A stretch of DNA of 64,000 bases from Apostichopus japonicus (Eukaryota > Echinodermata > Holothuroidea > Aspidochirotida > Stichopodidae). The stretch lies in contig NC_092571.1 of assembly GCF_037975245.1 (NCBI RefSeq), positions 23,503,564-23,567,563 of the forward strand. The letters are read 5' to 3'. The notes beneath the pieces are model-generated. The model did not search any database, was not told the DNA's origin, and was given only the letters and a program-made list of their open reading frames with translations. Of the stretch, positions 12,233 through 26,300 are shown piece after piece. Numbering within the stretch: the stretch's first letter is position 1; the number at the start of each line of letters is the position of its first letter. Made by a program: the position numbers and the translations under genes.

Positions 12233-13620
12233 AATCCGTGAGGACTAGTACAGGCACTTAGTGCAAGAACATGAGTTTAACAGCTGCAAGTATGTTACCA
12301 AGCAAAGACTGAATCATGCTATGAACTCTGTGTGCAACCCCTTACTGAACTATAAGTTAAATTATTACCATGTAGTGTCAGAATGGAGAAGCGACATGAA
12401 ATGAAGCGATAAATGTTTGAACAATGATGAGAGCCTTTTATAAATTAGTAATCTTTTTTAGTGAAATGGATTCAGGGGGGGGGGGGAATGTGATTGCCCT
12501 GAAATGTTCTACAAGAGGCTGCAAAACTATATTTGTAAATATTAACTTGCTTGCAAATTTCTCAGAGCATGCAGATTAAAGAATATGTCACATACAGTAA
12601 TGTGAACTTAAGAGCTTTTGCTGTTGGGTATACAGTAGCCTTTGGTAGATTTTGGTTTAATTTCTTTTTTTGTGAATTGGGACATAGGGTTTGGTACAAC
12701 TATTCTTTCACATGGTTGACATGTCTGCACTGAGATGATGATGATGAAGGGGGAAGGGTGGAGGGGGGCCTTCACCTCCCTCAATAGGTGAGAAAGTGGT
12801 CGGATGCTGAGGTACACTCTTGTCCGTTACTGACAGTTTACGAGCCTGCCTCGTAATTCTCTGTAATGCTCATCGTTAAGATAAGGAGCCTCAAGAACAC
12901 GGACGTTCATCGATGATATTCTCATGGTAGTATCATGGTAGTCACATGATAATCACATGGATGTGTGTTTTGTTAGGCCTCCTTGTGATTCATTTGATTG
13001 AACTAAACTAACTGCAATCTCCCAGTTTTCAAAGTTAATAGCCATTTCACACTGTCTCTGAAATTGACATGAGAGTCGGGGTACTTTGAAATTGGATGGT
13101 TTCATTCTACCTGTTGTATAGTAATTTATAAAGAATTGGTTTTTGCTCTCACTGGAAACAATGTTTAGCAATGTCTTGCAGTCTTGTAGTCATATCAACG
13201 GCGCTTATGTGTGACAGAATCAAAACTTGTGGCGAAGAGTGTTTTGTGGTGATGACGTGATAATAGGGGAACCTATTAGAACAGAAAAGACTTGATTGAA
13301 TGATGGCTTTCAATTTGACTTTTTTTTATTGAATTCCTTGATAATTTTTGACATTATAATCCCATAATCATGCTATTCATTTTCTTGACTTGTCCAAGTT
13401 TCAGTCCAAAATACCGAGAAAGAAAGCCCAAATTATTTGACTAGGATTTTGGAGTGGCATTTTGGCATGTACTAAGGTAGAAAGGTTTCTGAGGGATTGA
13501 ATTTTAAACTCAGTGTTTAAAGGGTTTGTTACAGTTGCTATGTGGATAATCATGGCCTGTTTGTCAGTGTGTGTGTCCTTAAGACTACAATTGAGCAAGT
13601 CGTCAGTCATATCCACACAA
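12233..13620. other. Intergenic, no gene recognised
   Basis: AT-rich DNA with a G run near 12476-12486 and a (GAT)n patch near 12732-12745. The small reading frames show no motifs. Confidence 0.45.
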
Positions 13621-13623
13621 GTT

Positions 13624-13864
13624 TGTTAGCTCAGTGGTTAACGACGGTGTCTCCCAATCATAAGGTCCCCAGTTCGAGTCACTCCAAGATTAATGTATGT
13701 CGTCCAGTTACAGAATTGTTGAAAATTGACAATTCATAATCATGGACGTTAAATATGAATATAAGAGACTGACTTCGGTCACCTTGCAGCTTTGATAAGC
13801 CAATGATGGCTTCTTAGCGAGTTCCTGTTGCAGGAGGATCTAAAATACATACATACATACATAC
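13624..13864 (+). mobile_element. tRNA-derived SINE, family 2
   Basis: The tRNA-like head has an A box (TAGCTCAGTGGTTAACG) and a B box (AGTTCGAGTCACTCC). The body shares CATAATCATGGACGTTAAATATG and the GAGTTCCTG...CAGG.GGATCTAA stretch with the copies at 26982-27216 and 42035-42270. It ends in a (CATA)n tail. Confidence 0.82.
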
Positions 13865-15567
13865 AAGTCTGACCGATTCAACATGTTGTAATTTATGGAC
13901 CGGCAGTTGGCGATATTCATGCATTTTGCGGTGGTTCAGGACCGAAACTGCCCAGTCTCAAAGAAGAAAAAGAAAAAAGAACCAATCACGTGTAAGCAAT
14001 TATGCATGTGATAGAAGCAAGTGGTAGTCATTGAAAGTAACTGTCCTTCATTTTGCCCTTATCATTATCATTATTGTGGCTTAAGGAATATCTAATACTA
14101 TAGGTCGCCTACAGTCCAGTTGTATTATGTGGTTTTTATTAGTCTACGTCAGTCGTGCAGGGCTCGACCAGCTCAATATTCTTCAAAAAATTTTGCCAAA
14201 AGTGAGGAGCAGTATGATAAAACATTGTTTTATAATGATGGGTCCACTAATTTGAATAATTACTGTACCGCTTAATTTGCATTTGGTCCAAGAAACATGG
14301 CAATCATGTTTTGTGATTAATTCCATCTTGCCAAAGACAAAACAAAATTAACTCACACAAGTAGAGTTACAGAATGTCCCTTTGGATCAAATATTTGTGA
14401 GTTGACATGTTGTCTGAAACATTCATAAAATATTAAAAGTCAACAGGTACAGTAGTTACAGATATGAACAGGGTTTATTTTCAGAAGGAATCTTGAAAAC
14501 GTCTGCGATGTATCAGAACACTAGTCGTTGTTGTTTCTTTTTGTACTCCATTCAGTAGTCACCAAAGAAAATACTCAGTCTTTTTTATAAAGTTCTCATT
14601 TTTATAAAGTTTTCAATTCACACTGCCCTCTATAATCCATTTATTTTATATGACCCCCTTCTCTCTATGTAAGAAGAAAGTGTAAATTATTTAAAGACCA
14701 ACAGACATATTTGTTTCTGCAAAATTCGTCTTGTATTCCAGTATGGTATTCACTAACTGTTGACCTTATGTATATTAATGTTGAAATCAGCATAGTACTT
14801 TTTCATCAACAACAAAATTGAAAGTTGTGTTAGGGTTGTACTGTATTCACATGGAAGGAACCGGTTTCCGTATTCTGACATGCTTCACTTTATCATGATG
14901 GGCCGTAGTTATAAAACATTACGTCCATATCAATAGCTTTTCTATCATTGTATTTTTGAAATAAGAATATTGTGCGTTTTTCATACAACTTAGCATGGTT
15001 TCCAACTTGAATTTCTTCCTTAAAATATATTCCAGTACTGCTTTAAGTCTGCCTGCCCCCTTTTTTTTTCTCTTTTTTTTTGGTGGGAGAGGAGGGGGTG
15101 GGGGGAGGGGGTAGGGGCTTGATATTAAATACTGACACAATCATGTGGCATCATGGGAATCACATACAGTAGGGAAACATGACTTTTTGTAACAGTTAAC
15201 CAAAATCGTACCAAAAATCTCAAAGTTGTGTGGCCAACTTTAAAAGTTTGCAGACAAACAGAAGCGCATTTACACTAACATTTGGGTTTTTTTCTTCTAT
15301 GACTCCTCTTGATTACTGCCTTTTTAAATTTTGGAGGTTTTAAATACTTTAAACCACTTGTATCCAGTTATATGGGAATATTCTATGTCTTGTAGGATAA
15401 TGCATTTTATACCAAGTTTCTTCCATATTTTAATCTGAGCTATTCAGCAAGATACAGTAGTTGTGTTAATTAGCCCTTAGCAAAGATTTAGCAGAGTTGC
15501 CAATGATAGTTTTTTTGGAATGAAAGGGAAAGGCTACAGTTATCTGTCTAACCTCAAGGTTAGATCT
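13865..15567. other. Intergenic, no gene recognised
   Basis: AT-rich, with a purine/pyrimidine-skewed patch at about 15055-15118 (C and T runs followed by G-rich DNA). I see no gene or RNA. Confidence 0.45.
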
Positions 15568-15575
15568 CTTTAATA

Positions 15576-15942
15576 CAGGGGTGGGCAACCTAAGGCCCGC
15601 GGGCCACATGCGGCCTGCCAGTGATTTTTTTGCGGCCCGTGAGATGTCTCAAGAAAAAGAAAAAAGTCAATCTATTTTACATCATCACAAAAAACAAGCT
15701 AGCTGCTTAGAATTTATCGGCACTAATGATGCTGTCAGGTAGGCCTATTAGCCCCATTAATTATCAACTGTACTGTATTGACATGTTTTTGTGAATACAG
15801 ATTAAGTACACACACCTATTGCTTGAAAGTCCTCGGAATCAAAGGTTTGAATTCAACAGCAGGTCGTTTGGTTAGGTGTGGCCCAGTCAATTTTTCACCC
15901 CTTTTATCTGGCCCATCCATTCAAAAAGGTTGCCCACCCCTG
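15576..15942. mobile_element. hAT-like MITE, 367 bp, with 8-bp target duplication
   Basis: Terminal inverted repeats CAGGGGTGGGCAACCT and AGGTTGCCCACCCCTG bound a non-coding body with GGCCCGCGGGCCACATGCGG-type text. The flanks ctttaata (15568-15575) and ctttaaca (15943-15950) are an 8-bp target-site duplication with one mismatch. The repeat sequence and 8-bp duplication are typical of hAT superfamily non-autonomous elements. Confidence 0.9.
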
Positions 15943-15950
15943 CTTTAACA

Positions 15951-16782
15951 GAACTCCAGTGGAGTAAAATGTCTACAATCTCTTTTACTTAATTGTTGTT
16001 CCAATATTTCATACTAATGTATGTATGGTACATTTCTTTGTCATATTTTTTTAGAAGGGAAATTAAGTTCAAGGATAACACAAAGTTTCATAGCAGGGTC
16101 AACGGTTTTTTAGTCATTTCTTCCAAATATGGAATCATGAAAAGACACAAATATTTATAAAAGTGACACCTGTTATTTCAAGTGCCATTGCTAATGTTAA
16201 AAAGCAAATTGGACAAGATATGTGTGATGGTTTTTCATGAGTGACTTATCTCGTTGACTGTGTGGAAATTGGGGCAAATGTCTCACAATTGAAAGTACAC
16301 ATGCAGGGTTTACAGGACACATTGTCTTTTTTATTTAAACGTTTTTTTTTTTTGCTTTTTCATCCATTTGTTGGCAAATTTCACTGAGGTTATTGTTGAT
16401 ATACGTCATACATGGGTCATGGACATATTTGAAAAAGCAAAATGGTGAAATTACGATGACAAAATACAGGGGTAACATAAACTTCATCACAATTTTGGTT
16501 CTCTGTATGTTTGTTTTTCTGCAAAGGGGTGTTTTTATTTTGGCAGCGATTAAAGCTTTTCACATTCTTGTGATTGCAGTAACGGACGCTTCTTGAAGAA
16601 TGAGCTGTTTGATTCTGTTACTGAAATCGATTTGGTGGTAATTTCAAAGTAATAGGAAATGTCACTATGTGTCTAACGTTTGTGTCTTTGTTCATATTCA
16701 TATCTCTTCAAATTTGTTAAAGAATGCATGTCCATGCTTGAAATGGTAGTATTAAACTACAATAGTGAAAGTATAATTTTGT
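15951..16782. other. Intergenic, no gene recognised
   Basis: AT-rich DNA. A short frame at 16393-16596 has a hydrophobic stretch but no supporting splice or family evidence. Confidence 0.4.
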
Positions 16783-16790
16783 ATTCTAAC

Positions 16791-17162
16791 CAAGGGCGTA
16801 GGAACCGGGGGTGCTGGGGGGGCGCCAGCCCCCCAGTGAAAAATATGGGGGTGGGCGGAAGTATCATTCCGCCCCCCGCTCCGCGAGTCAGAAAACCCCT
16901 TTTTCATTTCCAAATGAGAAAAAAATCTCATTTGGAGCACCAAATTGCATCTATAAGGCCAGGTGAAAATGCAAAATTATTTACAAAATGGATTGGGTGT
17001 TGAAGTGTGCTATATTGCACCAAATTGCATCTGAGGCCACCTGGAAATGCAAAAAAATTCCAAAGGGGAGGGGGACACCCCCTCCCCTTAGACCCCTCCC
17101 CAAGACCGGCCATCAGTCTTCAGCCCCCCCCCCCCACTCAAAAGTACCTTCCTACGCCACTG
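16791..17162. mobile_element. hAT-like MITE, 372 bp, perfect 8-bp target duplication
   Basis: Ends CAAGGGCGTAGGAA and TTCCTACGCCACTG are inverted repeats matching at 12 of 14 positions. The flanks attctaac at 16783-16790 and 17163-17170 are an exact 8-bp duplication. G and C runs lie just inside the ends. Internally, CACCAAATTGCATCT..GGCCA occurs twice (about 16938 and 17018). No coding capacity. Confidence 0.9.
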
Positions 17163-17170
17163 ATTCTAAC

Positions 17171-17812
17171 CATGTATTCTTAGATCCTGATATACATTTT
17201 GTTCTTTATTTATTATTAAGTTAATGTTAGTCATTCTTATGTAAATCACAAATGTTTGGCATAATGTGAATCATTGTTATGTAACTCATGTTAGCATGTT
17301 AAGGATGGCTGTCGTTTTGTATTAGAGTAACTAATGCATATTTTGTGAACATTTCTTGCCATGCATGATCTAAATGATTGAAATCGATTAATTGAAGATT
17401 GGCCTGACTGGGTTCAGTTTTTAAGGGAAACGTAAGTAAGTAAAACTTTATTGCTCCAAATAAGGAAATTAGTGTCTCGCACATAAAAGTGCGGAAACGT
17501 GATACTTATGAAATTAATCACTTAAAGCAGCTGGTTAATCTAGAACGTTTGCACCTCCCAGACATAAAGTGTATTTTGTTTGTATATAGCACACTTATAT
17601 TTACAAGAATTTTTTATTTACAAGAAAGTTTTGAAAAAAGGAAGAGTAGTGAGGCAGATTTGTTACCTTCCTAAACAATCAACGCTTAAGCCTTAAGTCT
17701 TCCATTATAGGTTTAGCTTACTCTGTAGTCTTTAGTATATCACAGATCCAGTAGCGAAGGCCGGCTTATATAATAGGCACCCTATACTGCAATCACAACC
17801 TACTCTTAAGGC
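17171..17812. other. Intergenic, no gene recognised
   Basis: AT-rich, no motif-bearing frame and no repeat boundary seen. Confidence 0.4.
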
Positions 17813-17819
17813 TGAGATT

Positions 17820-18031
17820 GCTACAAACGCCCAGCCTACTTCAATGGCCCAGCCTACTCGAAAGGCCCAGCCTACTCCATAGACCAAGTCTAAGTTACAA
17901 AGACCCATTCTACTCCAAAGGCCCAACCTACTCCAAAGACCTATCCTACCCCAGAGGCCCAGCTTACTCCAAACATTCAGCCTACTCGCGAGGCCTAGTC
18001 CAGAAAACCCAGCCTACTATAAAGGCTTAGT
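17820..18031 (+). repeat. 18-bp minisatellite
   Basis: About eleven degenerate copies of a unit close to AGGCCCAGCCTACTCCAA. The period is a multiple of three, so an open frame with Pro-Ser-Leu-type repeats appears at 17818-18030; I treat it as non-coding. Confidence 0.75.
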
Positions 18032-20292
18032 CTATACTTTGCATATCATAATGTTAGTGAAAGGTTCTTGTGTACCCATGGTGTTGCTGTTATTGACTAC
18101 TTGAGATGAAATATTGAGGAGTAGTTTTGACGGAGCAGCGCAACACAAACTGTACTTGAGTGATTCTGATGAGTGGAACATAGTCATGCCAAATAATAGT
18201 ACTGATAGTCAACCAGCTGCTTTAAATAATTCATTAGTTTGTATCCAATTGTCGAAGTGCCTTATTTTTGCGAATGTAAATATGTAGTAATAACATGAAT
18301 ATTCATTTAATCTTGTAGAGGTATAGGTGATATGTAATTTTTTAGGAAGATTTGTAAATTCACTCTGTGGTACACAGCGATGTATTCTATGTTTATTTAT
18401 GGTTGCACAGATTTAACGTCGTGTGTAACAGTACATATACTTTTGGCAAATACAATTTTCTTAGAATGAGCGGTTTCTTGTGCTTTACGCTATTTCCATG
18501 TTTCCAACATTGTTCTCTTTATCTCTCTCTCTGTTCCTCTTTATTTTGCTGACAATTTTCTAGAATGACTGACTTTAGTTGGACCAAATTAAAAGAAGAC
18601 AAAAGTTGCGCATTTATCACTTCTCGACAAACTTGAAGCAGCGGCGGGCTGACAGGTCGGGAAGTGAAGTGAGCCCCCCCCCCCTCTACCCCTAAGCAAA
18701 TCCATATATTTATCTTCTATTTTTTATAATATCATGGGTTGTACTAAGATGGGAACTGGACTTGGGCACTCTGTCTTGTGTACAGAATATGCCAACAACA
18801 AGCACTTTACTAGGTAACTCTCGGGATATTTATAAGACAGTGGTTAACCTTTAGAGCAGATTCATCTTATTGTAAATTAGTAGTTTTATTATACCTTTAA
18901 GCAGGATTGTACAGTCACTTAATGGAATAGCCACCCCAACTTGTTACTTTCATCACCTGGGTATATTTTCCGTTAGCTGCCGTCTATACGCAAAAGTTAT
19001 TGCTACGTCATATACATTATAGCGAGCTTTTGGAGGAGGGGGTGGAGAGGGGATCAATCATTCACACAAATACGTTCTATATACTGTGGGCTTTAGAAGC
19101 TAGAGATGATTTTACGTCACATATTTAAGGACTTCATAACAAAAATTGTACATTCATCGAGAAACAAAAGAGTTCATACGATGCTTGCTTGGGCAAATTT
19201 TCACTCACCATCACTGGTTTTCTGTATTGCTATATTTGAAGAACCATAAATCAAACTACAGTTGGTGATAAGCAGTTTAGAAATTCCTTGGTTAAATGTG
19301 AATAATACTCCGAACACTTCGTCATCAAACTTAAGGTTTTACTGTCTTAGGAGTAAATTTATTTTGTGTTTAATTATTTATGGAACATGCAAACACATAA
19401 TTTATCTTACAAAAACCAGGAAAACATTTAGATCATAAACCACAATTGAAATTACATCCACCCATCCCACTGCTGTAATAACCACAGTCTTACTGTTACC
19501 ATGAACCGAGACAAATTATCTCACATCTTTGCAGAAAAGGAGTAATGTTGTTGTGACCATTTGTGATTTTTTTCTAAACCGATCCCTACTAACTACACCT
19601 TCTCTGTGCACGCCTCGTGTCAATAATTGTGTGACTGACGCGTATACCGACAGAGGAAAGTATACGTTTGTAAAGAGGAGACAGGTTAGATTTCCTCTTA
19701 CGATATTTCTTTTCATTATCCTCCTATCCTTTAAAACGAAGTCATCCACAAATGTTGACTTTTATTCCTTTCACATCCGTCAGATGATTCAGACGGATCA
19801 AGCGATGTAGCCTTGTCGATCATTATTTAGGTAAAAACTTTTCTATTTTGTTCCCTTTAAATCCACTTTTCCTGACTTTATTTAGTGAGTATCATCTTTA
19901 GAGCACTTTAAATACGGTGGCTTGAATGTATACCAATGATCGTTAACTTGAAAACTCCATAAAAGGAGCGGTAAACAAAGAAGGCGATATTTGTTTGCGA
20001 AACTGTTCATACCATGTATGTAAACGAATAGATTACGGGTATCTAATTATAATAATAATAATAATAATTCATTTGGTTACTACTGAAAATCTTCAAGTTA
20101 GACAAAATCCACTGCTAAGATATTTAAAACTTGATACATTAAATATATAAACAAATTTGGAAGCTTTTTTCGTACTTAATGCTCAAAAAACTCTACATCT
20201 GTTGGTAGAAATAAGGAAAGTGAATGATGTACATATCCAGTAGAACTGATATTGTTTCAAGAATCAGAAAGACTGGGAAATTTCAACCATCT

Positions 20293-20368
20293 TTACGGAG
20301 AGATATCCTTCTCATATACGGCATCTTCCTTCTCCTTTACCCTACTCTCTGCCACTGGATGTACGTTC
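20293..20368 (-). CDS. SLC22 gene A, terminal exon 11
   Basis: Acceptor cttatag. Encodes a 24-residue charged cytoplasmic tail (…AESRVKEKEDAVYEKDISP) and the TAA stop at 20293-20295. Single copy here, in contrast to the tandem array at the equivalent place in gene B. Confidence 0.85.
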
Positions 20369-23300
20369 CTATAAGATAAAATAGATAAAAAAATCAGTAT
20401 AAAAAAAATTTGACCTGATGAGGCTAAACATTTCCTTTGGACAAACCCACAATGGAAATAATTGGTCACGAATCGGCGGGTGACTAGATCAATGCGATTA
20501 TAAAAGGGGTGACGCATGTCTCAATTTCTTAAAATATCAACAGTGAAAACAAAATTGAGATAATGAGTTAACTCATATTAATAAAAGTTCTCTCAATATT
20601 TTGAATTTGTGTTATTCAAGTAATAGTATTGGTTCGTGGCTTTGAATAAAACATATATCATACAACATTTCTAATCCCCTCCCCTCCCCCTCCTCACCTG
20701 CCACAACCCCCAGTGTACCGTGTATTTCAAGCATCTACTTGAACAGTAACAAAAACAACATTAAAAGCAGGCTTTGGTCCAAAGGGGTGTGATGTAGCCA
20801 TACTATAGAGATCTCATTTATATCCTAAATATATAGATGCTCCATTTCACGTCTAAAAGATTTTTTTGATCGGTTCGAGAGGGGGGGGGTCTCGGGAGGG
20901 TCCCCACGCCACTAACCCTACATGGGAGTCACTTCAACGACCCCAGGGCGAGACAACCTTTATAAAAAAAAAACCTGCATCCGCCCTTGTAAACGTCACC
21001 AGTGCTACATTTTGCTAAACATTTGAGAAATACCTTCCTGGTGATCTTTCATATTCACAATTTTTCCAGACATCGAAGAAGGCTAAATTAGACAAATCAA
21101 TGACTCAGTGAAGAAAAGGTTACGTTGAGGAAAGTGATCGTCAAACGTTTGTGTGAAGTTTGACCATTATTTGACTTCCTAGCATATTTGGGTTCAGACC
21201 GTTAAACTTACCTGTACAGAGCTTTCGTGTCCTGTATGGTAGCAGGGAGGGGTTTCCCCTTTGTTTCTGGCATGAGAAGGCAGAGAAGTCCAGCGATTAT
21301 TGAGCAAGACCCAAAGACCAAAATTGGAAGATGTGTCCAGACATTCTCTAAGAGGAGGATGAGAGGGGACAAGATACCGCCAACACGAGAAACTGTCGAG
21401 AAGAAACCTAATCCACTGTTCCTGGAAACGAGAAGAAAGACAAAAATGAATGAATCGGAAGGTATGTCTGACTCGAATAATTATCGCTTTGATTATATTA
21501 AGTGTATATATCATATCATCTGAATTAAGATTTATTTGGTACAAGTAGTCTGCTTAACTAAGATATTGAACGTTTTTGATACAATTTGTTCGTTTAACAG
21601 TTGTGCTGTTCAAGGCCCGAAAGTATCGTACATCAGTGTGCAACTGCGTCAAGCTTCATTGAGAGACATGAACTGAATACCAGGTACGAACTGTCATACA
21701 AAAGAAACAACTTTCCCAGAAGATTTTTTTTTCAGAAAACTACTTACCTCATGATGGTTGGAGTCAGTTCTGAAGCCCAAGAGTAAACAATGGAGAATGA
21801 CATGCTAATGAAGAACTTCCCCAACATAGCAACCAAAGCCCGCCATATTCCAAGAGCTGCACGAAAGAGAGAAAACGTTAGTGTAATAAAAAGAATGCCC
21901 TGGGCAAACTTTTGTTTTCAGTAATCATGAAAGGGGGACGTATTCTAAGCATTCTCTTGAAATTTGCATTCAATTCCCAGAACGAGTTTTTCTAGATTTT
22001 GATAGCTGAACCTGTCGCAATTTAGACCATTCAAAAGTGAACGGCCCATGTATGATGTTATCATGGAACTTTCGCCTTGCACATGTAGTTTTCAATGCAA
22101 CTATGTCGCCAATTTGCGGTCCTCGGTTATGGGGTAACTCCTTTCATTCTCTATACATTATCAGCTAACTGGTTTTACTATTCCGCACAGAGGCTTACAT
22201 TGGAGGTGCCCAAGTGACACACGAACCGAGATTCCTCTTTTTTTAATTCTTGTTACGTAACGCTATTTGTCTTTATGATCTATATCTTTTCAAAGTAATA
22301 AGTTACTCTTGATCGGGTTTTAATAAAGTTCGTCGTATACCGGTACCTATAGGCTATACTTATTTACTTACACCCTGAATGAAAAGGTGGTATAAATTAA
22401 ACATACAAGTTCGATACCGAAACCAACCTGTTATGACCGATAATTTCTATACGCTGACAAAGCAACGGTGGTAGGAATACAACCCACAAGCAAATTTTCC
22501 GCGGCCCCACGGTCTGCTTAAATGTCAAATGTGACCCCAGCAAATCGAAACAGTACTTTTTACCAACCAAATGACAGACTTACAATGAATTCACTGAATG
22601 GCAGACGCAAACAAAAACAACACGATACAAAGCAAAAACAAAGGGAAGAAATATAAATTTAACCGTGGTTGGCAAGATCAATTCTTGACCACCCCGGTGC
22701 AATGATGCATCATACTTACGTATTAACGGAGTTACACAACAGCATATCCCACCCAACAACATGACTCCACACGTGCTTCCTCTTCGTCCAAACCATTCGG
22801 CTACAAACATACAAAGGAAGTATGCTGGGATTTCAATTGTTCCAGAAATAAGAAACGCAATGTAAGGATCAATACCGAGAGAAGATGTACTTAAGGAGAG
22901 TCCATAGAAAACCAAACTCTGTACGATCCTGTTAAGAGAAACAAATAAGACCCGCTGATAAATTTGCTTACAGCACCAACCTCCACCACCCTCCTCCACC
23001 ACCCTCAACAACCCTCCACCACCCTCAACAACCCTCAACCACCCTCATCCACCCTCCACAAACCTGCACAACCCTCCAACACCTTCCACAACCTTCCATC
23101 CCTCGCAACCAACCTGAGTACTTAGTATAGCTGCATCAAATCGTAAAATTTCCGCATTTACCTTGCCTGCCAAACTTGGTCGCGTTTTAACACTGCGCCC
23201 TCGTCGACCTACATCCGGGCATCACCCAGTTTATCGTCTTTCCGATTCAATACAATTCTAAAGTAAAGCATCCCCCTTAGAAACAGGATTTTCACCTGTC

Positions 23301-26300
23301 TCGCACCGAATATATCATATTACAACCTATATGGCTGGCACTCGGGTAAAGAAATGGTTGAAAGAGATACCGTCACCGACAACTTGAAAAAAGCGAGAAT
23401 GGTCACTGGCAGGTTGGGCACAGGGACTTCTTAGGTCACTGGTTCGAGTCCTGTTCTATCAAATGCGATCTTTCTCTCTCTGATCAAGGATGATTTCCAA
23501 TACTTACCAATTAAAACTCATGTTCATCGTTATCAGGAAGATTGATCTGCTGCACACAAACTTCCGAACGGTTTGGAACATGCTATTCTGTTGATCTTCC
23601 TGTCACCATGAATGAAGAAAGTGTGATATGTAACATTGGTTTGAAGATACATTCTTACTTCTAAAGGGTCACAAATTTTACTCTTTGAACAGTTGAGTGC
23701 CCGCCAGTCAACTCCCAAGAGGGAATACTAACAACTTTAGCCTGTTGCATAGAGTGGAAGCACGTCTTACTCTTTTTGGGGAATACTATTGATTTTTAAA
23801 GGGCAATCCGATTGATCACAAACTAAATTACCACCGCTAATCCTCTGCCCCCCCCCCCACCCCGATGCCATCCGAGTAACTCGGTAACCGTTCTTAATAA
23901 GCTGGCGAAGATTTCCGCAGTATTACCAGATTTTAATGCAAATTTACCTCATTCGTCTGTTCAACCATTTTTCCAAAATTGTCTGACAGTGTCTTTCTAT
24001 TGACTTTGGCTATCTTTCTAAAGATATTCTCGGCAGATTCGAATCGCTTGTTGGATATCAACCATCTCGGTGACTCGGGAACGAATATTCTGGGTGTGAG
24101 ACAAACAGACAAATTAAAAGAATAAAGTATAGTGTTTATATCGTTATAATTATGTATAGTGCTATAGCAAACAATATAAATTATCGATAGCGTTGGTTTT
24201 AATCATGACTAAAACAACATATTATTACGACACCCTGCACGATGCCTCAGCAATATTCGTGCATTGTATTTTACGAACGCACTCTAGCCACCCCAACTTG
24301 GCATGATATATTTTCTAAAGAAAATGTGACATTTTGAGGGTGGGATTGTGGGGTGTGAGGAGGGGGGCTACGTCAGTGGGTCTCGTGATGTGATGAAGTG
24401 TTTAATGTACAGAATGATGCGATACTTACAGTGCCAAAATTAAAACAGGAATGTATGGTAGCGATATCACAAGCTGAACAATTCGCCAGTTTGGAATAAG
24501 GTAAGCAATTCCGGCGATGAGGTAGTATCCAATGGCGAAAAAGATAAAGGTAGTGTTCGACACTATTACCCTCTTGGAAGGAGCAACAAGTTCTACAACT
24601 GTAATGAAAAGAAATTTCATAAAACAATTATAAAATGAGCTGATATGTATTTTGAGAACCAAATGATAAAACTGAATGTGCTAACTTAGTTTAACAGTGT
24701 CACAGTTCGATATTACATCATTAATGTCTAGACAAACTGAATCACATTACAACCATAGTTTAAGAGATTTCTCATATTTATATTTTCTAATAATGTACAG
24801 AGCATTAAATTTATCTGCTCTTACGGTTTGAGAGAAAATCACATTCGAAAACGGATCTCCCCTACCACCTCCTGTAAGTTTACAAAAAATATTTAAACTT
24901 GAAAAGACAAAGAAAATGTTCTTTACTCACCTATGACGAAGCCAATCAGATTGATTCCTTTGGCAAAAATGCCAACGAAGAATCTTAACACAATGAACAT
25001 CCATATGTTCATCGAAAAGGTGTTTGCCACACCCATTAAGATCATTCCTGTGATGCATACAATAAAGGTCCATCTACGACCAAACCTGTTGTAGAAAATA
25101 AATGGAAAAACAAAGATCTTAGTTTCAATATTGCACAGGGGACTTAAATGATTCTATGATTTGTCAATGTGTATAATTTCATGTTGATAGTACACAAAGA
25201 GATAGGAAAAGCACACAACCAATACCGTTCCTATAATTTAAATATAAATATAAATATTTGCACCAATTATCGTAGAGTTAATTACTATTAACATTTCGCA
25301 TTATTTTTCCCATGGTGATATTTGAATTATGACCTTGTCAGTATATATTTTACTATCTATTGCGAATATGAGTCCATCATAAGTTGGGAATATGTTAAGA
25401 ATGTTTACATTCAGACTCAGAAAGATAAGACCACTCCTATATGGACTTCAGAATAGGATCAAAAGAGTCGTGGCGCAGCCCACCGTATCCCCTCTGTTTT
25501 TACACATAAATTCAAGAGTATTCCCTAACGAAAATGTTCGTTTAGAGTTAAATGAAGACCTCATTTATTACCTAAACGTTTTTTTTTTCTCTGAGGGAGG
25601 ACCCTCAGAACAACCTATATAGCAGTAATATTCCACCACGGTTGTAAATTCCCTTAAAAGGTCTTGGACCCACCGATGGCCCTTCCATAATGGTTGATGC
25701 CCCTACCTATAAATTAGTAGTGACGTAGTGACATTAGGTGCATTTCATTTTCACAGCTCGACATCCATGAATAAAAGGACGCATATATCATTCATAAACA
25801 AGGACTTTCCTATGGATATTTGCGAGGGATCAGCGAGGATCAGCAAGGATCAATGGGAAACAAGATGATGGTACGAGCAGGCAAGCCTATGCAAGATCAT
25901 GTGTGTGATTGTCATGGGAATATCGAATACAATGAATAAAATAAACATCAGAGTATATTGAAAAAGAAAACGTTGTGTACTTACACATCAGACATTATGC
26001 CTGGTAAAGCACTCCCAAACAAATAACCGACGAAGTAGAGGGATTGGGCTACGTTTGGCAGGTAATCCTTCCCACAAACTAGTTCAAACTGTAAGTATAA
26101 TAAAACAAATTAAAATATTTGATGGTTACGTGGATATGATATGTGAATGTTGATCAAATATGGTAAATATTATGATTGTTAACTATCGATAAAGGTACCA
26201 CCGTCATCAGCTTCATATATTATCCATGAGAATAATACGTTATCTTCACTTTACTGTCAGTGCTTGCAAGGTCGCCGATGGTCGATCCGGGAACTGGGGA

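Noticed and set aside
20760-20996. Complete MITE ending CATCCGCCCTTG in unit A (and near 35.31 kb in unit B)
   Set aside because: The right end resembles the MITE ends elsewhere, but I could not find a convincing left end or target duplication; at most an old decayed copy shared by both units.
23433-23456. tRNA-like B box (GGTTCGAGTCC) in intron 7 of gene A
   Set aside because: No A box at the right distance and no SINE body; likely chance or a remnant.
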